A stretch of 64,000 bases of DNA from JAKANT01 sp035502095 (GCA_035502095.1 DATJUX010000043.1:1-64000), one strand, 5' to 3'. Shown: positions 53,136 through 62,367, numbered from the stretch's first letter. Notes: generated from the letters alone by a model not told the origin. Program-made: numbers and translations.

Positions 53136-54419
53136 CTACTTCGCCTGCAGGAGCCGCTGCTGCCGCCACGCCGGCGCCGCTGCGTTGAACAAGACGGAAC
53201 CCGGGGCGGCGAGCGCGAGATGCAACGCCGCGACCCAGCGCCGCCGCTGCCGGCTCGCGCGCAGGACGTGCTGACAGTGCGCCGCGTCGGGCGTCGTGCC
53301 GACGAAGTGGCGCGCCTCGAGGGCGAAGCCGGCCTTGTTCGCCTGCCACCACGCCTGGACTCGCGCCGGGTCGGGCCACGCCATGCCCTCGTCGTCGTCG
53401 AGTGCGACCACCGGGTCGTCGGGCGAGTCGGTGGGCCCGGCCGGCGGGTTGTCCGGGGGCTTGCTCTCCAGGTCGAGCAGCGCGAGATCGGCGCCGGTCA
53501 TGATGGCGAACGCTTCGCCCGCGAGGCGCGCGTAAAGCGGATCACGCATCAGCGAAATCAGCCAGTCGATGAAGCGCAGGTCACCGGCGAGCGCGACCGC
53601 GTAGATCACGAGGCGGATCGACGCCGGCTGCTTTTCGTCGCGCCGCTGCGCAACACGCTCCAGCAGGGCATTCGCGCGCTTGCGATCGGCGGCCAGCATG
53701 GCGGTCGGCAACGCGTCGAAGCGGCGCAACTCGTCGGCGAGGACGAGGTCGGCGCATGCATCGAGGGCGCGCCCGCGATCGCCCAGCAGGACCGCCGCGC
53801 GGGCGGCGTGCATGCGCACGCGCGGCTCGGGGTCGTCGAGCAGCGCGAGGCACGCCTCGCGCATGTCGAGCCTTCCCAGCTCGCCCGCGCACCCTGCGGC
53901 AACGGCACGCAAGCCGGGATCGCGCGATTCGATGGCGCCGGCGAGCAGCGCGCCGGGATCGACCCGGTGCACGGCGCAGGCTGCGATGCCCAGGCGGCGC
54001 AGGAAGCGGTCGGGCGTGGCGAACCAGCCCGCGGAGACCTGGCGTAGCGATTTCGCCGGCACCCAGCCCAGCGCGGAGATGAGGCCGCGGCGCACCTGCG
54101 GGAGCGTGCGGGCGAGGGCGATCAACTGCTCGAGGCGTTTCGCGTCCGCGTTTTGCAGTGCGAGCACGGCGACCGTGAAGGCCGACCCGACGCCGGGTTT
54201 TGCGAGGCCTTCATCGGCCAGCTTCGCACCGGCTTCGCCGCCCACGAGCAATCCATCGAGATGCGCACGCAGGCGTTCGTCGAGGCGCGCGAGCTGCTCC
54301 AGCGTCACCTGGGCCGAACGCACCAGCACCGACCGCGTCTCGCGCAGCGCCACGCAGTCCTCGGTGTGCTGGGCGAGCACCGCCGGAATGACCGGGCGGG
54401 AGGCGGCGACACTGCTCAT
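53136..54419 (-). CDS. TIGR02270-family T6SS-associated HEAT-repeat protein
   Basis: The 427-residue protein is helical with HEAT-like repeats in the middle (RRLGIAACAVHRVDP, LRAVAAGCAGELGRLDMREACLALLDDPEPRVRMHAARAAVLLG). It ends HFVGTTPDAAHCQHVLR, GSQRRRWVAALHLALA-type sequence, typical of the TIGR02270 family found beside T6SS and VgrG genes. Its function is unknown; it may be an adaptor. ATG 54419 begins the tagH-pppA-tssJKLM-tagF leftward series. The family name is from memory of its context and motifs. Confidence 0.72.
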   Translation of the reverse strand: MSSVAASRPVIPAVLAQHTEDCVALRETRSVLVRSAQVTLEQLARLDERLRAHLDGLLVGGEAGAKLADEGLAKPGVGSAFTVAVLALQNADAKRLEQLIALARTLPQVRRGLISALGWVPAKSLRQVSAGWFATPDRFLRRLGIAACAVHRVDPGALLAGAIESRDPGLRAVAAGCAGELGRLDMREACLALLDDPEPRVRMHAARAAVLLGDRGRALDACADLVLADELRRFDALPTAMLAADRKRANALLERVAQRRDEKQPASIRLVIYAVALAGDLRFIDWLISLMRDPLYARLAGEAFAIMTGADLALLDLESKPPDNPPAGPTDSPDDPVVALDDDEGMAWPDPARVQAWWQANKAGFALEARHFVGTTPDAAHCQHVLRASRQRRRWVAALHLALAAPGSVLFNAAAPAWRQQRLLQAK

Positions 54420-54693
54420 CGTGTCCGGACCTTGAAGAACGAATTCCCGACGCGGACCGCGGGAAGAAAGCGATTCGACAACTGCGTGTCAGTTTGATGC
54501 ATTTTCGATCCGCGTCAATGCGACAAATCCGCTTTCGAGCGTTCCCCTTGCGCGTGCGGGGATCGGGCGCGTTCCATTCGACCCGAAGGCGGCGCGACTG
54601 TCCGATGACCAACGACACTTCATCCGGATCGGGGCTGAACGCAAGATGGGCGCGGCTTCGGGATCTGTCGCCGGAAGACCGGAGGTGTGGGAA

Positions 54694-55308
54694 GTGAACG
54701 CTTCGCACGAGATCTGGGTGCACGACGTCGATCCCCTGCACGGAATCGGAGGTGTCATCCCTCCTGCGGCCGGGCGGACCGTGATCCGCATCGATCGCAC
54801 GTGGCCGACGATGAGCGTTGCGAGCGAGATCCAGTCGAAGGCGCATGCGACGGGTGGCGCGAGCGTGCTGTGGTTCGTGTTTCACGCGAGTACCGCCAAT
54901 GCCTCTCTCACCGAGGCCGAGGGCGGCTGGGAGGACTATCTCTTCGGCGGCCTGAGCGAACTCGGCCGCGACGGCGTGTTCTCGAGCAATGTCGCTGCGT
55001 TCGGCCTGGCGCTGCGCGGACTGTTTTCCGACTCGATACGCCTATTGGCATGCGGCGCGGCCGCGCGCTGGAACGGCATGGAGATCTGCCGGCGGCTTGC
55101 GTTTCACTCGCAGACGGTCGTCATCGCGTCGCAGGACTCGCAGGAGTACACGACGAACGCACGCGGCGAGATTGACGTGGGGGTGTGGGAAGGACGGGTG
55201 TTCAAGTTCTTGCCCAACGGAGAGGCGGTGGAGTGGTTCGTGGGGCCGACGGCAAGCGGGTCGATGGCGCCGACGCGGTCGGTAATGCCGCGGGTGACGG
55301 GGAGATGA
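54694..55308 (+). CDS. Clan CD protease-like protein in T6SS locus (candidate effector)
   Basis: This is the only plus-strand gene in the T6SS locus, 204 residues long. A His in LWFVFHAS (His64) and a Cys in SIRLLACGAAA (Cys120), followed by GMEICRRLAFHSQTVVIAS, reproduce the layout of DUF4347/C80/CHAT-type caspase-fold peptidases (SHG ... LygC ... G..ia..La...g..V.AS). The GTG 54694 start has ribosome site GGAGG with spacing 8 and is preferred over ATG 54646. There is no signal peptide. It may be a T6SS cargo or regulator, which is inferred. The divergent TIGR02270 gene shares the 274-bp promoter region. Confidence 0.62.
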   Translation: MNASHEIWVHDVDPLHGIGGVIPPAAGRTVIRIDRTWPTMSVASEIQSKAHATGGASVLWFVFHASTANASLTEAEGGWEDYLFGGLSELGRDGVFSSNVAAFGLALRGLFSDSIRLLACGAAARWNGMEICRRLAFHSQTVVIASQDSQEYTTNARGEIDVGVWEGRVFKFLPNGEAVEWFVGPTASGSMAPTRSVMPRVTGR

Positions 55309-55456
55309 GTCGACGTCTGCGGCGCGTCGCGCTCTGCCACGTGTCAGGACGTCTCCGTGCCAGTCCTCGACCTATCCGATGTGGCGGTCAAGTCGCAATC
55401 CTCGAGGTCGGTGCGTCCGCCGAAGCTCGCCGCAAACGAGAGGCGACCTCCAATCG

Positions 55457-56362
55457 TCACGTGTCGGCACGCGTGAATCTCAGATGCCAAGCCTTCTGCG
55501 CCTCGGCATCCTCCAGATCGTCCTCATCTTCGAAGTAGGTGACCTTGCGAGGAACATGAAGGCAGCCGCAAGCCAAGAGGTTTGTGGCCAACCATTGGTA
55601 TCCCGAAGGGGACTCGCCTGCGTTCTTGTCCAATCGGGTTGGTTCGGACGAGAGCAAAACGAGAGCAATGTCTGGCTCCACTCTCGCAACGTGAACGCCC
55701 GCAGGCGTAGTTCCAAGCTCAATCTGTCTGAGCACCGCATCACGCAGTTCACCCTTGTAGGCGTTTAGCCAGAAGGCGCCGGGAGCCCGTCTGCCGATGT
55801 CCTTGGCAATCGATGGAACACTGGAAATGTCGAGACCGGGGTATCGTTTTGCGATCTTTTGAATGAGCCGCTGATCGCCTTCCATGGACAGCGTCGCATA
55901 CGCAGCAAAAATCGGCAAACCAGTTATGAGATTGATGAAGATCGAACGGAAATCATCTCCCTTGGCGTGCAGGTCATTGCGAGGGAAAGTCACGAATACT
56001 AGTCCGGCCCACTCTCGGAAGCTTGGATCCTCCAAAGCGTAACCGCGGTACTCGAATGTGTAGTCGGGAACATTGGAGTCATTGCTGCAAACAGACATGC
56101 TGCAATTCGGATCGGCTGCGGTGACATCTAGACGCCTAGCAACCGCAGTTCGCGTAGCGTCGGTCCCCGGAAGCTCCTTCCAGTCGCCGCCAGGGTCATT
56201 TATTGAGAATGAACGATCCGAAGGCAGCAGTGACGAAAAAGCCTCGAACGCCGCGCGGATCGCACTGCCAGACTTTCTATGCGGCCGGTCCAAGAAGAAT
56301 ACGGCTCTTGCCATCTCGCGCGCGGAAAAGCGCTTCCCCTTCATCACATCAATTGACCGCAT
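55457..56362 (-). CDS. TsiV/DUF3396-type T6SS immunity protein
   Basis: The 301-residue protein has the DUF3396 pattern recalled for immunity to VRR-NUC-type nucleases: WAGLVFVTFPRNDL, ITGLPIFAAYATLSME, AKRYPGLDISSVPSI and APGAFWLNAYKGEL. It would bind and neutralise the PAAR nuclease encoded just before it. Start ATG 56362 has AGGA spacing 7 and begins 12 bases after the effector stop. Its codon use is clearly more AT-rich than the flanking T6SS genes. Confidence 0.8.
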   Translation of the reverse strand: MRSIDVMKGKRFSAREMARAVFFLDRPHRKSGSAIRAAFEAFSSLLPSDRSFSINDPGGDWKELPGTDATRTAVARRLDVTAADPNCSMSVCSNDSNVPDYTFEYRGYALEDPSFREWAGLVFVTFPRNDLHAKGDDFRSIFINLITGLPIFAAYATLSMEGDQRLIQKIAKRYPGLDISSVPSIAKDIGRRAPGAFWLNAYKGELRDAVLRQIELGTTPAGVHVARVEPDIALVLLSSEPTRLDKNAGESPSGYQWLATNLLACGCLHVPRKVTYFEDEDDLEDAEAQKAWHLRFTRADT

Positions 56363-56373
56363 CGGCGATTCCT

Positions 56374-57276
56374 TTATGCGCAAGCCTTTGAGTTTTCATT
56401 GATCATCTTCGGTTTCCGACCGGTGACGTCTTCGTAGAGATCTTGTTGATTCATGCCCTCATATTTCGGTGCTGGAGGATCGCGACACCAGTCATGCTTG
56501 TTCGAATAGATGGGCCAAGCGGGCTCGCGACTCGTCGCCGGGCACTGGAATTTGAAGTCGTATACATTCTTCACCGGATCGCCAATGACGACGTCAGGAA
56601 CAATGTGCTTGCCAGGCACACCGGGAATCGCAATGTGGGGATCTGTTCGAGTGTTCTTCAGCAGGTCGCGCTTCGCCTTCTTCTGAAGCTTCTTAATTTC
56701 TCTGCTGCAGCACGCATGCTTCTCGCCGCCAGTCTTGAAGCGGTTCCCATCTTCTTCGCACCACTTGCTTGACTTGATCTTGGCTCCATGTTTTCGGTTT
56801 ACGCGATCTTCGCATTTCTGCCATATCTCGCAGAGCATCTTCTCGAACTCGGGTATGGTCTTTGGGTCTTGGATTGTTCCAGCAAGATCAACCGTGTTCT
56901 CATGATTCTGAAACTTCTTGTCCGTCAGGCGGCAGGCATTGCTCCCATCCATCTTCACGTCGAACGAGTACAGGATCCACGTACTCTCCTTCATGAAGGT
57001 CGACGACTTCACTCCCCCTGCAACCCCTGCGTTGTCACCATTGGATAGCGAGAACTCGCTACCCTTGGTCGCGATCATCATGCCGCCATCGGCTTTGACG
57101 GTTGTGGTGCCCTTGTCGAGCGTGACCGACTGCGAAATATTGGGGTAGGGAATCGGTATTGGTCCGCCCGGCGACGGCGTCTTGCAGACATCCGGGATCG
57201 TCGCGATAGAGATGCCGTTGCTGCCCTTGTGGACCAGCGAGTTGGCAACACCGTTGACCTTGACGGTGACCGGCAT
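56374..57276 (-). CDS. PAAR-like T6SS effector with C-terminal nuclease
   Basis: The 300-residue specialised effector has an N-terminal DUF4150 PAAR-like spike domain (residues 1-120): HKGSNGISIATIPDVCKTPS, PIPIPYPNISQS and YSFDVKMDGSNACRL. Its C-terminal domain reads VPDVVIGDPVKNVYDFKFQC (PD at 227-228, D-F-K at 240-242) and MNQQDLYEDVTGRKP. This is the PD-(D/E)xK layout of T6SS VRR-NUC-like nucleases such as TseV. It would sit at the VgrG tip and cleave DNA in target bacteria. It is AT-rich relative to its neighbours and is followed by its immunity gene. Confidence 0.85.
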   Translation of the reverse strand: MPVTVKVNGVANSLVHKGSNGISIATIPDVCKTPSPGGPIPIPYPNISQSVTLDKGTTTVKADGGMMIATKGSEFSLSNGDNAGVAGGVKSSTFMKESTWILYSFDVKMDGSNACRLTDKKFQNHENTVDLAGTIQDPKTIPEFEKMLCEIWQKCEDRVNRKHGAKIKSSKWCEEDGNRFKTGGEKHACCSREIKKLQKKAKRDLLKNTRTDPHIAIPGVPGKHIVPDVVIGDPVKNVYDFKFQCPATSREPAWPIYSNKHDWCRDPPAPKYEGMNQQDLYEDVTGRKPKMINENSKACA

Positions 57277-57279
57277 GTC

Positions 57280-58356
57280 TCAGTTCCTCGCCGCCCTCTC
57301 GCTCCCGGGCGCGGCGCAAGCGAGCAGCGCCGCGGCCCGCTCGCCCATCTCGGCGCTTGCCCACGCAAGCGCAAGCGACCCCTTCGCATACCTCTTCTGA
57401 CCCGCGGCGCACGCCAACATTGCGTGCAGCAATCCGCCGGCCGCCGACACATCACCCCAACAGTCGGCCGGCGCAACGAAGTCCGACGCGGACTCGAAAT
57501 GCTCCTTCGTACGCAGCGCCGTGAAGCCGAACTCGTCGGCGCGATATGGCTCGCCGTTCATGTCGCAGTAGATATCCGTGACCTTGCGACCAGGCGGGAG
57601 CTTCGCGAGCGCACCACGGAACGCCGCCGTCAAGCCCTCACCGATGCACACGGTCTCCGTCTTGATGCGCTTGGGTTCGTGCGCACTGCCGACGCCCAGG
57701 ACGCCTGCAAGCGGCTGCAGATTCATCGCGTGCGCCGAGTCCTCGTTGACGAGCAGCAGCGCAGCGCCCGCCTCGCCGGGAACAAAGCCCCAAGCGTTGT
57801 TCAGCGGCCCGGCGCCGTGCAGCTGGTCGTTCTCCTCGAGCCACTCCAGCGTCTCCGGCTCGAGCCAACTCTCGACGCCCGCCACTACGCAAGCATCGAG
57901 CGCCCCCAGGCTCAACTTCGTGCATGCCGCCTGCACGCCGAGCAAGCCAGCTGCGTGTCCGGCTGAGAACACTGCCAAGCTGCCGAAGACGGATTTGTAG
58001 CGACGAGTGAGGCGCGCCGTCAGGTCGGCCGCAATGTTCTCGGCCAGGCCCGGCCGCGGGCTCGGCAGCGCGAGCGCGATCGCCCAACGTGACGGCGAGC
58101 TCGGGAGCGTTTGCAGCACCGACATGGCTTCTTCGATGGCGGGAAACAGGAGCGCCTCGAACCGATCGGCGCCCGCGAGGCCGATGTCGAGCCAGGGCGC
58201 GATCGCCGCGCGCATCGGCTCGCCTGCGGTGTCGATCATGAAGGGATGTTGCGTGAAGCCACTGATGCCCGCGCGCACGGCGGCCGCGCTCTCCCAGGCG
58301 CCCCGGCCGACGGCCGTGCTCGCGCCCAAGCCGGCAATGAAAACCCGCTCGCTCAT
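57280..58356 (-). CDS. Ketosynthase-like protein, catalytic residues lost
   Basis: The 358-residue protein has the thiolase/ketosynthase fold (VFIAGLGASTAVGRGAW, LLGVQAACTKLSLGALDACVVAGVES, GFVPGEAGAALLLV). The loop that should carry the nucleophilic Cys reads SAGHAAG (131-137), and the HGTxTxxxD motif reads CDMNGEPYRADEFG. Both catalytic Cys and His are missing. Such proteins recur between DUF2169 and PAAR genes in T6SS effector modules, so a chaperone or adaptor role is likelier than lipid synthesis. Start ATG 58356 is chosen; GTG 58401 would overlap the DUF2169 gene by 20 bases. Confidence 0.78.
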   Translation of the reverse strand: MSERVFIAGLGASTAVGRGAWESAAAVRAGISGFTQHPFMIDTAGEPMRAAIAPWLDIGLAGADRFEALLFPAIEEAMSVLQTLPSSPSRWAIALALPSPRPGLAENIAADLTARLTRRYKSVFGSLAVFSAGHAAGLLGVQAACTKLSLGALDACVVAGVESWLEPETLEWLEENDQLHGAGPLNNAWGFVPGEAGAALLLVNEDSAHAMNLQPLAGVLGVGSAHEPKRIKTETVCIGEGLTAAFRGALAKLPPGRKVTDIYCDMNGEPYRADEFGFTALRTKEHFESASDFVAPADCWGDVSAAGGLLHAMLACAAGQKRYAKGSLALAWASAEMGERAAALLACAAPGSERAARN

Positions 58357-58381
58357 CTCCGGCTCGTCATGGACTGGAGGC

Positions 58382-59452
58382 TCAAGCGAGCTCCAATTCA
58401 CTATCGTCCGTCGCCGGCTCCGCGGTGCTGAGATCGGTCTTCAGCGTGATCACCGTGCGCTCGAGCTTCTGCACCTTGAAGTGGCAGGGCAGGGCGCTGA
58501 ACCAGACCAGGCTCACCCGCGGCCCGCTCTCGTGATCGGCGTCGAGGACTACCGTGTGCAGCGCACGCTTCTTGTGGATCTCGCGCGAGCCGTCGTAGAA
58601 GCGCGTCTCGAAGCCGAGGTGCAGCTTGGGCAGGTTGAACTGCAGACGTCCGTTGCGGCCACGTGGGCTGAGGTTGAGCAGGACGACCGGCTCGCCCCCG
58701 CGCAGGAAGCCGCTCGTCTGCTGGTCGGCCGGTGCGCTTTGAAAGAAGCGGTCGTCGAGATCCGCCGCGAGCAACGGTGCCCGCGTCTTCTGCCATTCTT
58801 CGTCGTACGTGCCGGCGAAACCGACGCGCGGTTGCCAATGGCTCGCGATTGCGCCGAACCCTGCTGGTGGCGGGCGGTCGTCCCACGACTTGATCAGGTT
58901 CTTGGGGTCTTCGATGTTCGGGAGCATCGACCCCTGCGCATTGCGCGAACTGACCGCAAAGCCGGTGCCCACGGGGTTGCGCCAATCCCAGTCCTTGTCG
59001 GGCGTATCCGACTTCGCATCGACGCCACCGTAAGCCCGCTCATACACCAGCGGCATCTTCTGGAACGGCACGGGATCGCTCGGGCGCAACGAGCCCCAAC
59101 GGCGGTCGCCGAAGACACGAACGACCTTCTGCAGCGCGCCGACCTTGAAGCCGCAGTCGACACTCGTCACGGCGGTCCGCGGCGGAGCGTAGGCGTGTCC
59201 GACGACGATGACGTCGGTATTGCGCTTGGTGAGGACGAGGTCGGCGTCGTACTTGACGCTGCTCTTGTAGGGCTTGCCGTGGAACTCCGGCAGCCGCAGC
59301 ACCGGGGGCTGCTCCTTCGACGGGGCGGTGCTGCCGTCATCCAGGATGTCGAAAGTGGCCTTCACCGCGACGAGCCACACTTCGCTGCCGTCGCGGTCGC
59401 GCGCCCACCCGCGCTCGGCGGCGAACGGGGTGCGGTTGTCGACTTGCCACAT
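58382..59452 (-). CDS. DUF2169-domain T6SS effector adaptor
   Basis: The 356-residue protein starts MWQVDNRTPFAAERGWARDRDGSEVWLV and continues VKYDADLVLTKRNTDVIVVGHAYAP and DPVPFQKMPLVYERAYGG, the DUF2169 pattern. In other T6SSs DUF2169 proteins load PAAR-like effectors onto VgrG, as in Agrobacterium Tde-type modules. It sits between the DUF6484 gene (25 bases) and the ketosynthase-like gene, two genes from the PAAR effector, which fits that role. It is cytosolic. Confidence 0.88.
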   Translation of the reverse strand: MWQVDNRTPFAAERGWARDRDGSEVWLVAVKATFDILDDGSTAPSKEQPPVLRLPEFHGKPYKSSVKYDADLVLTKRNTDVIVVGHAYAPPRTAVTSVDCGFKVGALQKVVRVFGDRRWGSLRPSDPVPFQKMPLVYERAYGGVDAKSDTPDKDWDWRNPVGTGFAVSSRNAQGSMLPNIEDPKNLIKSWDDRPPPAGFGAIASHWQPRVGFAGTYDEEWQKTRAPLLAADLDDRFFQSAPADQQTSGFLRGGEPVVLLNLSPRGRNGRLQFNLPKLHLGFETRFYDGSREIHKKRALHTVVLDADHESGPRVSLVWFSALPCHFKVQKLERTVITLKTDLSTAEPATDDSELELA

Positions 59453-59477
59453 CCTAGATCTCTCGCTCGCGCCGGGC

Positions 59478-60068
59478 TCAGTTGATGTCGATCGCTGCGC
59501 CCTTGATCTTGTTGTGGCCGGTCGACCGGCTCAGGATGTAGTTGCCCTTGATGATCACCTTGCCGGCGCGCGTGAGCGTGATGCTGGCGTCGCCGCAGCG
59601 GAGCACCACTTCGCTTTCTGCCTCGATGACCCGCCGCTCGCCGTCCACGCGCACGCTCACCGTCGATGACGGCATTTGTGTCTCGAGCACGGGCGCATCG
59701 TCCTGCAGCGGCCTCGGCTCGATGACGCCCACGATGACCGGCTGATGCGCGTCGCCACCCACGAACATCACGAGAACGTCGTGACCGATGTGCGCGCGCC
59801 GCAGCGGCACCGTGCTGCGCGCCTGCACCACTTCGCCCGGCAGTGCCGCCAAATTCGCGACCACTGGCTGCTCGAGCACATCGAAGCCGTGCAACCGCCC
59901 GAGCGCAGGCGCGCCGGTGTCGAAAGGGGGCGCAGTGGGTTGCGCACTGGAGCTTGCGAGAGAGACGGCGGAAGGCCGGCGCGCCAGTGACGCAAAGTCG
60001 TCCGCGGAACCTGCGGTTTCGTCCAGGTCCGGCAATGGCCGGAATGGATCTTCGAGAGCGTCCATCAC
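59478..60068 (-). CDS. DUF6484-type VgrG-associated protein
   Basis: The 196-residue protein has the pattern of DUF6484 proteins that follow vgrG: an alanine/proline-rich start, then VVANLAALPGEVVQARSTVPLRRAHIGHDVLVMFVGGDAHQPVIVGVIEP. It ends with SEVVLRCGDASITLTRAGKVIIKG, which resembles the repeating end of the VgrG needle encoded next to it. It may extend or cap the spike. It starts 34 bases after the vgrG stop. Confidence 0.75.
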   Translation of the reverse strand: MMDALEDPFRPLPDLDETAGSADDFASLARRPSAVSLASSSAQPTAPPFDTGAPALGRLHGFDVLEQPVVANLAALPGEVVQARSTVPLRRAHIGHDVLVMFVGGDAHQPVIVGVIEPRPLQDDAPVLETQMPSSTVSVRVDGERRVIEAESEVVLRCGDASITLTRAGKVIIKGNYILSRSTGHNKIKGAAIDIN

Positions 60069-60102
60069 AGGGACCTTAGCGAGGGTGCCCCAACCGTGGG
60101 GC

Positions 60103-62367
60103 TCAGTTGATGCCGACCTTCGAGCCCTTGATCACCACGTCGCCGCTCGCCTTCACGTTGATCTTGCCCGAGCCGTCGAGCGTGATGTCCTTGCCCTTGA
60201 TCGTGATCGTGCCGTCCTTCTTCATCGTGATGCTCGCGTCGCCGGTCTTGATGGTGACCGAGTCGGCGGCGTCGATGACGAGGTTCTTGCCCACCGTCAG
60301 CGAATCGTCCTTGCCGACCGACGTCGTGCGCGCTTCGCCGACGCTGCGGTTCTCGTTCTTCGAGATGTTCGAGGTCAGGTCCTTGCCGATCGTCATCGAC
60401 CGGTTCGACCCGACATCGAGCGACTGATTCGCGCCCACGCTCGTCGACTGATCGGCGCCGACATTCACCGTCTGGTTGGCGCCGACCGTCACCGCCTGCG
60501 CCGCGCCGATCGCCACCGTCTGCGCGGCGCCGATCGCGATTTCCTGGGCGGCGCCGATCGCGATGCTCTCGTTGACGCCCACCGCGTGCGAACGCTGCAC
60601 GGCCACCGTCGCGGTCTCGTTGCCGCCGACGCTGATACTGCGGTTGGAGCCGATGGTGATCGTCTCGTTGCTGCCCACCGACTCGGTGCGGTTCACGCCA
60701 ATGGTGATGGTCTCGTTGTTGTCGACCGTTTCGGTGCGGTCGTGCTTGACGTGCGTGGTCTCGTCGTGATCGATGGTCTTGGTGCGGTCGTGGCCGACCG
60801 AGTGCGTCTCGTCGTTTTCGACCTCGATGTCCTGGTTCTTCTCGGCGTGCAGCCACACCTGCTCCGAACCCTTCTTGTCCTCGAAGCGCAGCGCGTTGGC
60901 ATTGGCCGCGCTGCCGCCCTTGCTGGAGCGCGTCAGCACGCCCGATTGCGTCGGGTTGTCGGGCAGCCAGGGAGGCAGGTTCTTGTCGTTGTAGACGCAG
61001 CCCACCGCGATCGGGCGATCGGGATCGCCGTCGATGAAATCGACCACCACCTCGTGGCCGATGCGTGGGATGAACACGGCGCCGAAGCGATTGCCGGCCC
61101 AGAATTGCGCCACGCGGATCCAGCACGAACGGTCGTCGGGCGCGATCGCCGCGCCGTCCTTGGCCCTCTTGGCCTTGCCGTAGCGGTCCCAATGGAACAG
61201 CACGCGGACACGGCCGAACTTGTCGGTGTGGATCTCTTCGCCATCGGGGCCGACCACGACCGCGGTCTGCGGCCCGTACACGACCGGCTTCTCCGTGCGC
61301 CGGGGCAGGCGGAACTGCACGTTGGCGGGTATCGAGGTGAACGTACAGCGAAACGATGCGCCCTGGTCGGCACCATGCGACTCGTAGCCGGCCCAGTGCA
61401 TGGAGACCGTGCTCGCCGTCACCTGGAATTTCTTGTTGTTGATATCGGTGTCCGGGTGCTGCGTCACCTTGAACGTGGCACCGGTACGGATGCCCTGCGC
61501 GTTGGTCACGGCGTCGTAGGTGGCGAACGTGCAGTCGGAGATCTCGCCGCGCAGCTTGGTCTCGGCCGTCGCGCCGTCGAGGTCGACGAACGGGCCCGGG
61601 TAGTCGAACACCTCGAGGTCGTCGTGATCGTGTTTGTGATCGACTTTCGCTTCCGCCTTCAGGTCGAGGGTCGAGGTTTCGTAGTTGTAGTCCTGGGCGA
61701 CGAACTTGCCCGGCAGCACCGGATCGATCGCATGCAGGCTCGCGATGTGCTCGCTGTCGAGGGGGTTGGAGGTCGCCGGATGGAACGGAAGCGATTCGTA
61801 ACCCGGCGCATCCTCGTGCGTCGACAGCGAATCGACGATGCGCAGCTTCTGGTGGCCGTCGCTCGTGTATTCGAACCAGTAGTAGAGGCCGAAGCGTTCG
61901 CACAGTCGGTTGACGAAGGCGAGGTCCGTCTCCCGGTATTGGACGCAGTAGTCCATCTCCGGGTAGCTGCCATTGAGCTTGAGTTCGTAGTCGGCGAAGG
62001 CGTGCCGGTCGAACACGCCGCGCAGCACGGCATCGACCTTCATGCGCTGGAAGATGCGGCAATCGGCGGTGCGCGAGAGCAGCCACAACCAGGGCCGCAC
62101 TTCCGCGACGTATTCGAAGTAGCGGCCCAGGCCGCCGCCGCGCGTGAAGCGTGCGACGTAGCCGTTGAAGAAGCGTTCGCGGTCGTGCGGCAGCTGCAAG
62201 CGGACCTTGGCCTGCTTGCCGAGGATCTTGCGTGGATCGACGGCTTTTTCCAGGCTCAGCAGGTCGACCGTCCCGCGCGGCACTTCACCGAGCGCCTCGC
62301 TCCACGCCATGTGGCGGAACAGCAGGTGATCGGCTCCGTCGATCGCAATCGACATCGCTTGCGGCAT
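60103..62367 (-). CDS. vgrG: VgrG (TssI), T6SS spike protein
   Basis: The 754-residue spike has the gp27-like part (LSLEKAVDPRKILGKQAKVRLQL, RYFEYVAEVRPWLWLLSRTADCRIFQ, YCVQYRETDLAFVNRLCERFGLYYWFEY). The gp5-like OB-fold follows (EEIHTDKFGRVRVLFHWDR, CWIRVAQFWAGNRFGAVFIPRIGHEVVVDFIDGDPDRPI). A long beta-helix with short repeats (VGANQTVNVGADQSTSVGANQS, about 500-700) comes next and ends KASGDVVIKGSK. There is no effector domain, so cargo arrives via the PAAR gene. ATG 62367; ATG 62355 is also possible. Confidence 0.95.
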   Translation of the reverse strand: MPQAMSIAIDGADHLLFRHMAWSEALGEVPRGTVDLLSLEKAVDPRKILGKQAKVRLQLPHDRERFFNGYVARFTRGGGLGRYFEYVAEVRPWLWLLSRTADCRIFQRMKVDAVLRGVFDRHAFADYELKLNGSYPEMDYCVQYRETDLAFVNRLCERFGLYYWFEYTSDGHQKLRIVDSLSTHEDAPGYESLPFHPATSNPLDSEHIASLHAIDPVLPGKFVAQDYNYETSTLDLKAEAKVDHKHDHDDLEVFDYPGPFVDLDGATAETKLRGEISDCTFATYDAVTNAQGIRTGATFKVTQHPDTDINNKKFQVTASTVSMHWAGYESHGADQGASFRCTFTSIPANVQFRLPRRTEKPVVYGPQTAVVVGPDGEEIHTDKFGRVRVLFHWDRYGKAKRAKDGAAIAPDDRSCWIRVAQFWAGNRFGAVFIPRIGHEVVVDFIDGDPDRPIAVGCVYNDKNLPPWLPDNPTQSGVLTRSSKGGSAANANALRFEDKKGSEQVWLHAEKNQDIEVENDETHSVGHDRTKTIDHDETTHVKHDRTETVDNNETITIGVNRTESVGSNETITIGSNRSISVGGNETATVAVQRSHAVGVNESIAIGAAQEIAIGAAQTVAIGAAQAVTVGANQTVNVGADQSTSVGANQSLDVGSNRSMTIGKDLTSNISKNENRSVGEARTTSVGKDDSLTVGKNLVIDAADSVTIKTGDASITMKKDGTITIKGKDITLDGSGKINVKASGDVVIKGSKVGIN

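Noticed and set aside
60430..60800. Short repeated DNA in the vgrG 3' half as a possible CRISPR or tandem repeat array
   Set aside because: The repeats encode the regular beta-helix of VgrG and have no uniform spacers.
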